From Prostheceraeus crozeri (lineage: Eukaryota > Platyhelminthes > Polycladida > Euryleptidae): a stretch of 64,000 nt of DNA. The stretch spans positions 371,001-435,000 of the forward strand of contig CAJQUW010001872.1 of the NCBI GenBank assembly GCA_907163375.1, given 5' to 3'. Below, one piece after another: positions 52,384-63,080 of this stretch (positions within the stretch are counted from its first letter, which is position 1; every line of letters begins with the position of its first letter). Position numbers and translations under genes: made by a program. The notes beneath the pieces were generated by a model. The model ran no database searches. It had not been told where the DNA came from and saw only the letters and a program-made list of their open reading frames with translations.

Positions 52384-53805
52384 CGGAGGACGTTCAAAAA
52401 GTTCGTGCCAAGACTAATTCAGTCCATTCAAAGAGTTGCTCGCGTTAGTCGCTATTGATGCAGTGTACTGACGTAATTGTAGATATCTCCATTGGCCTTG
52501 TAGCACTTGCTAAGGGTTCATTCACCGATTTCATGGTTTACTTCATGATTGATGAGTGCTGATCATTGATGCAATTGTTTACAACTCAATTGTCAAATGT
52601 TGTTGTTGATGCAATTGTGCAGCTAACTTTCATTTTCAATCATGGAGGAACAAAGAACAGTCGTTAAATTTTACGTTCGGCTTGGCAAAAGCATCGAGGA
52701 GCTATCGGCGGACCTAGTGCAGGTCTATGGAGATGAAGCAATGGCACCACGCACTGTAAGGAAGTGGGTCAAGCGATTCAAGGAGGGTCGAGAATCAACC
52801 GAAGATGATCACCGAAATGGTCGGCCATTAACATCCACGACACAAGACCAAGTCGATGAAGTGGAGCACATGGTCAGTGAGGATCCTAAGATCACTACTC
52901 GAGTTATCTCCAGAGCAACCAACATCAGTATGGGGTCCGTTGTCACTATTCTCCACGAACATCTGAACATGTCGAAAGTTAGTGCGAGATGGGTGCCGCG
53001 GCTATTGACTTCGCTACATCGCGAGACAGGAATCGAGCTATGTAATCACCTGATAAACATGTTCGACCGCAATCCGGAAGAGTTCGTTTCGAGAATTGTA
53101 ACCGGTGATGAAACATGGCTATACGGTTACGATCCGGCCACCAAGCAAATGAGCATGGAATGGCGAGTCAAAGGAACATCTCCTCCGATAAAGCCTTTGA
53201 TGCAGAAGTCCATCAGAACCAAAGTAATGGCCATTGTGTTCTACGACGGACAAGGTGTCATCCACATTGAATACCTAAATCAAGGAGAAACAGTGACCAC
53301 ATCCCGATACATAACTGCCCTCTCCAACTTGCGACAGTCTCTGAGACGGTTCAGACGGGGAAAGCTTTCTCGTGGAATCCTTTTTCACCATGACAATGCC
53401 CGGTGAGCGGGGGGAATGTGTCACAGCACTCTCTCAGCATGGATTTGAAATCTTGCCTCATCCCACGTACAGTCCTGATTTATCCCCGTGTGATTTCCAT
53501 CTATTCCCACAAATCAAACGACAACTGAAAGGCAGGCGATTCAAAGATGTCAGCGAATTGAAGGCGGCCTTCGAGGATGCTCTCGCCGAGAAAACGATGG
53601 ATTTCTTCGAGGGTGCGTTTCGAACATGGTGTCATCGAGCTGAAAAATGTGTAATGAAGAATGGAGACTATGTGGAAAAATGACTTTCCTTTTCATATTC
53701 CCGCTCTTAATAATATGGAATTATAGGCACAGTACATGTATATTGTTCAAATCAAAAATAAATGTTGATTTACACTTTTGGCACGAACTTTTTGAACATC
53801 CCTCG
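52384..53805. mobile_element. Mariner transposon, 1,422 bp, TA duplication
   Basis: TA at 52382-52383 and 53806-53807 flanks ends CGGAGGACGTTCAAAAAG (left) and inverted CGAGGGATGTTCAAAAAG (right), both running into TTCGTGCCAA. It carries a mariner transposase and is inserted in the LINE at 51060-54060. Confidence 0.92.
52642..53683 (+). pseudogene. Mariner transposase (DD34D), one frameshift
   Basis: From ATG 52642: a helix-turn-helix N-terminus (VVKFYVRLGKSIEELSADL; RTVRKWVKRFKEG), then RIVTGDETWLYGYDP (first catalytic Asp), LFHHDNAR (second Asp) and, in the next frame, YSPDLSPCDFHLFPQIKRQL (third Asp). The frame is lost right after the second Asp, near 53400, and resumes to a stop at 53681-53683. 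Total length of about 345 codons is normal. The copy looks young: only one lesion and well-kept ends. Confidence 0.93.
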
Positions 53806-54060
53806 TAGTTTGATTTCGATGACTTTTTAAGTTTCTTTGCACGTTCATGCTTGTTGTCGATCTGTATTCTGTATCTCTACGCATTCTATGGTCACTCTCC
53901 ACATTTACTTGATTTAGCGTACATATATCTTTGATGTGGTGCAGTTTTTCAGTGAGAATGTAATCAATTCTATTTTTAGTTCTGTCATTGGGCGCTCTCC
54001 ATGTCCATCTTCTTTTAGCATTCTTCTTGAAGAAAGTGCTGACTATTTTTCAGGGTTGCC

Positions 54061-56789
54061 GTGGGGATTGATATTTGAATACCCACCCCACCCCATACCC
54101 ACAGAAAAACATGTGGGTATTCCCACAGAATCCGCACACCACCACAGGATAAGCTCCTCACTAATATGTTGCTCTTGTTCGTATAGAATGATTGATAACC
54201 AATATATCGCCATCTCAGTGGAACTTCTGCACATCATCCAGCGATCCGAAGACCGTAAATGACTCCAGAGATGGGGAATGGGAGTCCTTGAAAAAGTCAC
54301 CGACTGGGTGTTGTAACTTTTATGACTTTTCTTTGCTGTCTTCGGTATCAGCTTATTGCTCTTTAAAATTGTTTTAGCCTATTTTATATCATGATTGAGC
54401 CTTGTTTCTGACTTATGAGTAGGTGTTCCTAATGTGATGATTTTTCATTCGTTTGCTTGCTTATAGTAGTGCTATTTTCAAATAATAATAATAAGTCCAT
54501 CAACATACAAAGACATGGTTGAAAATAGATAAAAATATTCATATGTTACTACACTGCCAGTGCTTCAATCATGGTCACTCTATCACAAAAAAGTCACCTG
54601 TCAAGAATTCTTATGTAGGCCTTCACTATATGTTTTCGGTCTACCAGTGTGTATTATAGCCATCGTTTATTGCTCAGTGGATCATGCCATGTTCATATGT
54701 GTTTAATATTCCCGTTTAATATTCGTTAATTGAATTAATTTAGCAATCATTGATAATTCTATCTCCATCAATGCCGATAAAGAAGTAAAATATCAAAGCG
54801 AGTTTGGCATTAATGCATCTCAAGTCCAGAATTGTTTCGCAGTGGGTGCATATATAGGCCTACACGTGGTGAAGAAAACGCTTTGAATCAATCTAATTTA
54901 CCATTATGAACAAAGACTTCGATGAAAATCATCCTGATATTCTCGACCACTGATGTCACCGAATTATTGCACAAGAAGTGGGAGGATGTTGACCCATTCG
55001 TGTATGCTGATGAAATGCAGCACAATGAACCATTTATGGAAGTACACTTAAGTGTGCAGTTAAGGATGCCTATTAGATGAAAATGAAAGTTCTGACAAGT
55101 CGTGGACAAGTGAAAAATCTGAGCTTTCATGATTTTTTTTGAAGGACGTTATGTCGTTACATGCGTTCATTACGAACAGTTCTCATTCATACATTCAGGT
55201 TAGAGACTCCTACAACTTTTGATCCATCATAATTCATTGAAATATGAATTTTAGTGAAGGCCCTTTTGCCATTTTGATCCATCAATTTTACATTCAAAAA
55301 GTTCGAGCAACTACCTGGAATCCTCGTTCATTACCCCCATTGTTCTCTCCATGATAACGTTCCTTCTCACATCCGTTATCGCGTGACATGCCATCAATGA
55401 TGCTAGTTTAATGGTTGCCCATCCTCATAGATCCCGGACCTTTCTCCTTCAGATTTCTAGTCGAACATAACTTTGAAGAAGCATTTGTGTGGACAATCAT
55501 TGGAACGCAACTCTGATCTGGAAGAAGCCATTATCGAAATCCTCGGTGAATTTCGCTCTTCAAGATGTTTTGAAGTGTGTTCAACATCAGGGAAATTGAC
55601 TTGAAAAGGGAACTTCTGAAAACATATCATTTTTATCTGATCGCATCAGGGTACTTTTGTTGATAAATGTTCAAACAGCACAACTATCAAGGAATTTGTC
55701 ATGCACAAAATAGAAAAAAAAGATATTATTTTGGTTTACATTCATCAAATTAATCAAAATGTCGTATGTTTTTTAAAATGGGCCAGCAGACTAATTAAAA
55801 TGGAAACTTTTTGAAATTTTGCATACATTTTGCATCCTAACCTACATATGCCAAAATAATAATCCATCATGTCAAAGTTGAAGGATTTGCAGTTTTTCTA
55901 CATTTGTGCGGAAAGTTATTGGACGTACCTCGTACATCTCAACTCATGCCACACAAACATCTTTTAAACTGAAATACTAGCACATGATGGTGACAATGTA
56001 TCGACAATTTTTTTATGTAGCCGCTTGACTTTTTCACGTTTATCTTCTTACATTTGTGAACTGTAATGCGCTCACCGATTTTAAATATGTGAGGCAAATA
56101 AAGAACTATTATTATTAATAATAATAATAATTAGGGCACCTGGTACTATGGCGTGAATAGGAGGTGATTTGTACCAAGCGCCCTCCAATGGGAGTCGCTG
56201 TTGTACGTAGCGCCCTCCCATCTTCATTTGATATCTATGATGAATTGAAACTCCATATTACTTGTACATGTATTCTTGTTCATGTATTCATGTTTTACTT
56301 GTTCTTTATCTATAACTACAATCTGGATTGATTATCTGTGCTACTCTGTTATATCGACATGATTGAAGAAAAATGTTATAATAAAATTATAGGGCGCTCT
56401 GTACACTTTCAATAAAATATAAAAAAGTTAACTCTAGTTCGTTAATTCGAAAAATTCATTGTGTTGTGTTCATTGACTGCTCAAGTGTAGCAAAAAAAGT
56501 GCTTTCTTATCTGTTCTTGTACAACAAGTCACTTCTTAAGTTCCTGCATTGACTGAATAACCATGCTCCTTATGCAATTCCTTATCAGATGATTAACTGC
56601 CCCCCACATGGAGCCCCATGCTTCCCACATGGTCGATGTGGATTGTGTGTATTTTAGTAAACTAACGGATGTTTCGATACTGTTTAAAATGTTACATTGT
56701 TTGAAATGGTTGACGTCACAGATAAAATATTTTGTTTATCTGCTTTGGTTTGCTAGAAATGTGATTAATATGGAATTGACGGCACATCG
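54061..56789. other. Intron DNA with a degenerate Tc1/mariner fragment (about 55320-55560, plus)
   Basis: In plus frames DNVPSHIRYRV (about 55350) and IPDLSPSDF (about 55430) are spaced like the second and third catalytic blocks of a mariner transposase, with several stops between. The text at 55915 (GGACGTACCTCGTAC) may be its right end. Simple AAT repeats occur at 54480 and 56110. Nothing else recognisable. Confidence 0.5.
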
Positions 56790-57020
56790 AGGAACCTATT
56801 AAGTGGGCAAAAAAGGAATTCCTAATACCTTACAGAGATAGGAAAATAAGCCGTGCGGCGCTTGTGGATTAATTTGAGTTCAAGCTAAGTGTTTCGATTG
56901 CCAAAATTCCTTCAGATTCGAAGAATTCAGATCATCGCGCACAAGTTTTCTCCATAGTGTTGGCCCTTCCGATCATTATTAAAAAAAGTAGCAGGCGTAC
57001 GAAAATTTATTTCACTTGAT
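56770..57020 (+). repeat. Interspersed repeat also present at 62630-62880
   Basis: The sequence from GACGGCACATCGAGGAACCT through TTAAAAAAAGTAGCAGGCGT recurs, same orientation, at 62630-62850 with about 80 percent identity by eye. No intact frame is shared by the two copies. Confidence 0.65.
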
Positions 57021-57501
57021 GATTTCACCGTCGTCTTCTCACCATTCCTTACTGCATAGTGCTTACACTGAATCGAATGTTAGCTAGACGAGGTGTGTTT
57101 TGGTGTGTGCGAAGTGATATGACAGCGTGTGCGCATCTCTCACTGGCTCCGGTGTCCTCTGCTGACAGCTCATTGTTTTGCCTTTCCATTGCAAGCGATA
57201 CACGAATTATCCATTCGAGAAGGAGCAAGTTGTCTAAGTCTGTGATGTGCCATTTCGATATTAAGGCTACATATAACCCTTCCTTTCTAGGAAACTGAAG
57301 CGGGCGCAGATGAATCTAATTCTGTGGTTGACGTGATCCTATAATGCGAAATAATGCAAAAATGTGTAGAATTATGAAACTATCAAAATAATGCTAAATA
57401 CTTATTCGCTTTGAAGAATGTTGAATTCTATCTTTGCTAGCTTTGTAGTCACTTTCACAGTATGCACTTTCTATACCTTAACTACTAATGTTCGTTTTCA
57501 G

Positions 57502-57870
57502 ATAATATCTCAAATGGAAGAACAAGCTGCTGCTGTCTCCGAGTCTGGAACATCTGGTACTAACCAGCATGGAACAGCTTCTGCTGCGAAAGCTGCAGGA
57601 CTCGTAACTGGCCAAGTCAAAGTTGCTGGAGCTACCAGAGGTTGGAACACTTGCTCTTCTCATGATATGGAACTCTTTGATGCCATTTCTATTACTGACC
57701 GTCGTCTGCAAGAAATTTCTATGCGCATGGCTTTACCAGGTCCGTATGCCATTTTGTGTGAATATTTACGTCGCCAGTGCATTAGTGAGCAAAATATCAA
57801 GATGGAGATGATTCCCAAGGGAAATCAAAAGAACCAATTTACCATGACGGTGAAGGAGGAAACTGTAACT
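57502..57870 (+). CDS. DGCR8: DGCR8/Pasha exon: linker and start of double-stranded RNA-binding domain 2
   Basis: A TTCGTTTTCAG acceptor ends at 57501 and a GTAAGTAAG donor begins at 57871. The 369 nt exon (123 codons, phase 0) opens with a Ser/Ala/Gly-rich linker, then FDAISITDRRLQEISMRM, GPYAILCEYLRRQCI, and MEMIPKGNQKNQFTMTV. This lines up with DGCR8's second domain region (FNHISI-DSRVYEL, PYQILHECLKRN, VVPGKNQKSEYVMT). The exon ends just before the conserved Gly-Trp-x-Lys-Asn-Lys helix, which must lie in a later exon outside the recognisable sequence. Intact and apparently under selection. Confidence 0.92.
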
Positions 57871-58649
57871 GTAAGTAAGATATTCTTCAGTTTGCAATTA
57901 GTACAAAATGGTACCTGTGTCCTGTATACCTAGCAGTAGGTTTGGCCAGTGAAAAAAGCAACCCTGAATAATCAATCCACCCTGTCTCCTTGTCAGTCAA
58001 AGTGTCGTCGACATTATTGCTAGCTTCAATGGAAGCCTTCCAAAAATCGATTTGATTCAATGTTGCGAAAAATTGATAGATTTCTTGTTTATAGGATCGT
58101 AGTCCCTTATTGGTAGAAATATATCGAATGTGTGAGTTATATGGTTAATTAAATCAATGACAAAAAATCGATTACAGGAACTATTATTTTCATTAATGAA
58201 GTGACATCAAAGCTATAACTTAAAATGATAATAAATTATTTCACAGATATGTAGGAACCTGTATGACCGCCCCTGGCATTAATGCAAACTCAAATTCGAC
58301 TAATTCTCTCAAGTTCATGGGGTTCTTCTGATCTCAATGCATTCCCATTGCTCTTCAACCAATCTTTCAGAAAGTGTTTCGAAATTGGCAGACGAATGTG
58401 AATGCGAATCCGTCACCCATTTACCAAGTTCATCACATGCAAACTCGATCGGTGAAAGATCAGGAGAGCGTAACGGCCATGGAAGTTACTCAATAGCAGA
58501 GCTGCTATCACCTGGCTGGTGCAATCTGTACGCCGCGCATTGTCATTTTGGATTATAAGATGGTGTCCCTTTCATAGGGGAATAACAAAAGGAGTTAGAA
58601 CCTAAAGAGATAGCAATGCCTTCCAAGGTGCTTTGATGACAATAGCAGC
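57871..58649. other. DGCR8 intron start with a Tc1-like transposase fragment (58340-58540, minus)
   Basis: On the minus strand LSPDLSPIEFACDELGKWV and SANFETLSERLVEEQWE match the C-terminal catalytic block of Tc1-like transposases (S-P-D-L-N-P-I-E-x-x-W-D). Frames are broken. The next DGCR8 exon was not found up to 64000. Confidence 0.6.
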
Positions 58650-59960
58650 CGTTTCTCGTACCATCATCAAGGGCCCTAGTAGATCATGAGGGGGCCTTTT
58701 GAGATTGTGAAGGGGCCCCTTTAGGATCGTGAGGGCCCTTTTGAGACTGCGAAGGGGCCCCTTTAGGATCATGAGGCCCCTTTTAAATCGTGAGGGGGCC
58801 ATATTTAGATTTTGAAAGGACCCATAAGATTTTGTGAAACAGCACTTTTAGATTGTGAACGGCAACTGTTTTAGTTTTTGAAGAGCTCTTTTTAGATATG
58901 AATAGACCTCTTGAGATTGTAAAGGGCCAATAGAATTGAGACCTTGGCCCTTAAAAATAAGAGCATGTGGGGCCTTTTTAGATGATGTAGGGCTCTTTAA
59001 AATTGTGAGCGGGGCTGTGCAAATTGTCAGGGGACCTTAAAGACCCTGCAATTTTTAAGGGTGATCAAATTCAAAGCAGATGCTTTCTAAAAATCCGCTT
59101 GACTCATCAGCAGAAGATTCTTCTTCAAGGAAGTCAGTGATCCTTTCGTCAATCCCAAGAAGCTGGACGAAACGCAAGTAATCAATGTTTGAAATAAGAA
59201 ACAAATTTAGGTGGGAATGCTTGACGAAAAAGTTGTAATACGCAATTATGGAGTCTATTATAAATTGAGTTCTGATTGCTTTGATGCTTTCCAAAACTTA
59301 TCTTTCAAGAAGCGTCTGTCAGAAAAATATGTATGAAAAATTTGTTAAAAATTTTCGGGAACACAGGGGAGTGACGAAAGAATATTTTGTACGATCACTT
59401 GTTGCAAAAGCGGTTAAATTTCGGCGAAGACACCAACGAAAATTGAAATCTTGCAAGCAACCGCAGAAGTGACAAGGATTTCTTTACGTGTTGATTTTGC
59501 GTTTTCTTATGCCATGGCGGCTCAACCTTTATCAAATAGCTGTCATAATCCTGTTTGAAATCCAAAATTTGTTCTTAAAAAAATTGTTCTTAGATGTAAT
59601 TGTTTTTATTATGTTTGAAGTACAAGAGATGAGAGCAAGGTTTGATTTGAATCATTGCCGGAGCTACAAGTACTGATGAAGTCTCTTCAGGTTGAACTGC
59701 AGGCGTTTTTGACTTTTTAGCCGCCATCAGTGCAGTAAATCAGCAACTCACTCCACAGAGGATGTGCTCTGGAGAGTAGGTGGATGTGCTTGGAAATGCG
59801 GCAGCTCACCTTCGAATTAGCTCACCTGCGGCAGCTCACCTTCAAACACGAATTAGCTATTTGCATTGGTGTTTGCAAATTTCAAATTTTAGAAACGAAC
59901 TCTACAGAATGAGATTTGAACAGAATGTATTTCATTAATTGTAGATGTCTGTATTTCGGA
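58650..59960 (+). repeat. Interspersed repeat copy 2 (see 26869-29100)
   Basis: Begins with GTGAGGGCCCTTTTGAGA-type units and proceeds through the same landmarks as copy 1 (AATTGAAATCTTGCAAGCAA; ATGCCATGGCGGCTCAAC; ATTTCATTAATTGTAGATGT). About 200 bp around 59090-59430 are present here but missing in copy 1. No gene. Confidence 0.7.
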
Positions 59961-60379
59961 TGATGATTTGTTTACATGATGATTTGAATCTTGTTACTGA
60001 ATCTTTTCAGGTATACTGCACTGATGACGGCTAAAAATCCAGAAACATTAGTATTTCCCGTGATGGATTGTATCAAATGTTGCTCTCATCTCATTTCAGA
60101 TTAAATAGTATATTAAATTGCATGGCTTCTGTAATGTGCAATATTTGGGCAGAATTTAAATGTAGAACTCCGTTTTCTCGTATTGACAAATGTGATAGTT
60201 TTTAGTCGTCGATTTATTCTGTGTGACATTGATCCAAAATTATTTTGTTTATGTAGTGTGGCGGATTCTCAGTGGTCATTTCAAAGTTGTTGATGCAACA
60301 GCCATTAACGGCTTTATTATTAATTTCTGTAAGTTAATTATGATTAAAAGGAAAGCAGTTGCTAACACGAGTACCACTA

Positions 60380-60960
60380 TAACATTTATTTTCTATTTGC
60401 CCGAACGCAATCTAATTCTTCCGTCAGCAGTGCAAGAGCATATCTTTACGCTATCGCTCATCGATCTGCAGAAAACGGTGCAAAGCTTTGTTTTCCAGTT
60501 CTCCCAAATGCATAGAATGACTCTGATGAACCATTTCTTAAACGTGCCCAAGAGAAAAAGTCTCAGGGCATTGAATCTGGTGGTATCGGAAGCCATTCCA
60601 AAGGCTCCCATGACGGTCAATCCAAGATTTAGGAAAATTGCTGTTTGAATAATTTACGATGGGTCTGTAGTAGTGCGCTGGCATTCCATCCTGCATGAAG
60701 ATATTCCTATCCTTCATGACATTCGCTATATTTTATACAGCATAGAAAGGAAGATTTTACCACACATTCTCGATTTCTCGAAAGAATAATGACTTTCCCA
60801 AAGAAAATGGCTTTCGTAAATGCCTGCCCAAGTATTTAGACCGCGCTAACCATGGATTTTGCGTGGAGATATTTGCGGTGACCAGACCGCTCTGCTGAAG
60901 CAGTGTTCCAAACGTCGAACAGCTGAACAGCAATTTCCTAGTGGTTTCATGAAAATTCTC
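60380..60960 (-). pseudogene. Degenerate Tc/mariner-type transposase fragment
   Basis: On the minus strand: ISTQNPWLARSKYLGRHLR (60860-60800), then about 60715 KDRNIFMQDGMPAHYYRPI, PKSWIDRHGSL and FSLGHV. This is the layout QDGxPxHY, W-I-G/D-R, F-F-L-W-G-H of a family of Tc/mariner-like DDE transposases found in invertebrates. Frame changes and stops are frequent. An overlapping plus frame (60223-60648) is a shadow. Confidence 0.6.
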
Positions 60961-61436
60961 CACAAGAAAGGCAGGATCTTACACCGTGTGACGTCATGAC
61001 ACGATTAATAGAAAATGACAAAGCTGCACGAGAATAGTGCATTATAAATGTGAATGTAAAATTTTTGAACGAAATGAAGAAAATTGTCTTTGAAACCGTT
61101 AAGTAAAATCATCCATAAGCCTACATGTAGATTATTCGATTATATTCAGTCTATATCCAGCTGAGATCGTCAATCGTTCAATAACTTCCTGCTGATTTTG
61201 CATTGGGGGCAGGTAGAGGGGTCTTCGTAGTACACTCTGTCTTCTAAAAACGGTTCTCCTGAAAATAGTAGCCGCTGGAGTCATATACTCTAGTGCACCT
61301 TGTTGAAACTTGGGCTGAGTGGTCACGGGACTATCTGCAGACATTCTGGAATGTGATTGAGAAATTATTAGGAAATTAGACTTCAACCCGTGTTGTCAAC
61401 CATCCTCCGATTAAGACTTGGAAGTTCTTAACTCAA

Positions 61437-61438
<2 letters not shown>

Positions 61439-61500
<62 letters not shown>
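61439..61500. repeat. (TC)n microsatellite
   Basis: About 31 uninterrupted TC dinucleotides. The surrounding 60961-62629 stretch shows no gene. Confidence 0.95.
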
Positions 61501-61503
<3 letters not shown>

Positions 61504-62629
61504 ACTCAAAAAGTTTATTGCCCATCTTGTGGGTACAAACGTTATGGCAATGACAAATAATGCAAAGTCCTATTATCGGCAGAAGATGAAAGTTGACATG
61601 ATGTGATGGGTGAATGAAATGAAAGGTAAAAGAAAACACTATCACGTTGGTATCGTTGAATTGCGTAGATGGCATCGTGATTGAAATGAGTCTGAAAAAG
61701 TCTGAGTTATGTGCAGATGATGATAACATTATTCATGAACATGTCAACAGTTAATCATGATTTCATCACATACAGAGGAGACAAAGCATGCATCATGTTA
61801 TTTACAAAGTAAGTTTATGTTATTAAAGAAGTTATTTATTGTTTTTATTTACACATCACACCCAGTAGCAGGTTATTAATGCTATTATTAATTCTATTAT
61901 TTAATCGGAGGAACGGTTAATTAATAATGTTTCAGGTCTTAGAGAATACATGTATCATGTTTTGTACATACCTGAAAGACAGTTTGGAAATGATTAAATG
62001 ATATGCAGCAAAGCGAATTGTGTCACCGACCTCCGATTTAGACTTTCAGCAAGTGACAAGGAAATTTCTCTGCTCTAGTGTCTATGAAAGTGATTAATCT
62101 TCATCATCAACTGTCAGCTACGCAATGTATTGTTCCTATTCACTATTTTCTAGTCGGTCAGTATTTATTGTCTTAACAATGTCATTGCGTTCTTTGCCAG
62201 ATATCTATTGTTGCAGTTACAATTAGTTTCCATTTGTCTAGATATCGATTCGATAAGTCTATCATGATATTATGTGTAGCGCTTCCTATTTATAACATGT
62301 GCAGTTAGTCCACATTCCGCTGTCTATAGTTTCAGATGTCATTGTTCTTTCGACAATCTAGCTGTTGAGATAAGTCGATCCATGGATATCCGTGGTCGGA
62401 CATGCAAAGTGCTTCTTAAATGTAGATTGAACAGTCTACAATCCGCTATCTATGACTTCTGATATTCATTGCCTTTTCGATGTACTCGTCTATTGGTCTG
62501 ACATGCCCAATGGTCAAAGAATTCATAAATTCATAGAAGTATGATCGAGTAGCATCTTTCAGATGCGGTCACAGAATTAGATTGTTTAATCGTATCACTT
62601 TGCTAGAAGTGCAAACTGATTCAAACAGA

Positions 62630-62880
62630 TGGCACATGAAGGAACTTAATAAGTGGGCAAAAAGAAATTTTTAATACCTTACAGAGATAGGAAAAATAGT
62701 CGTGCGTCACTTGCGGATTGCTCTGAATTCCTTCAAAATGCTCCGATCGCCACGATTCCTTCTGATTCGAAGAATTCAGATCATTGCGCGAAAGTTTTCT
62801 CGATAATGTTGGGTCCTCCGATCATTTCAAAAAAAGTTAGCAGGCGCATGAAAATACGTTCACAAACTTCTCTGTAGAAC
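62630..62880 (+). repeat. Interspersed repeat, second copy of 56770-57020
   Basis: Same order of landmarks (AAGTGGGCAAAAAG, CCTTACAGAGATAGGAAAA, GATTCGAAGAATTCAGATCA). Both copies lie plus-oriented in the same region. The sequence beyond, to 63080, has no recognised gene. Confidence 0.65.
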
Positions 62881-63080
62881 TTGTCATTGACTGTGTCTCT
62901 TTGCTGTGTGATCCGGTTGATAAGAGTCACTGAAACTTTGCACAATGTGACGTGTTTAATGTTGAACTGGCTGTTCATTGTTCGATTGCTATGGCATTTA
63001 GTCAGCAGATTGTGCCATTTCATTAACGTTACATGTTCCAATGTTTCCCTTCTAGTCAAACAGAAGAAGAGACGACCTGT

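Larger units (their letters stand above)
51060..54060 (-). mobile_element. LINE remnant (endonuclease and reverse transcriptase), split by mariner
   Basis: On the minus strand 54060-53808 codes the end of an endonuclease domain: STFFKKNAKRRWTWRAP and RTKNRIDYILTEKLHH with SDHRM. After the mariner, 52381-51060 holds broken reverse transcriptase: KINALEKMERNKGSDELEI-like text, GEPLAKELTKLHDR, PSMWKESELILIHKKGNK, and a motif near 51125 reading LKFAHDIILI where the catalytic FADD is expected. Many stops and frame changes. The LINE lies within the DGCR8 intron in antisense orientation. Confidence 0.78.
29690..57501 (+). other. DGCR8 intron of 27.8 kb filled with transposable elements
   Basis: The donor at 29690 and acceptor ending 57501 delimit the intron. 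From 29690 to about 30880 it shows no gene or recognisable repeat. The rest holds the elements listed separately. Exon phases on both sides are 0, so splicing across it keeps frame. Confidence 0.85.

Noticed and set aside
60223-60648. 141-codon plus-strand frame as a gene
   Set aside because: The minus strand carries recognisable transposase blocks across the same bases.
47501-61500. AT and TC dinucleotide runs as functional sites
   Set aside because: Ordinary microsatellites without further context.
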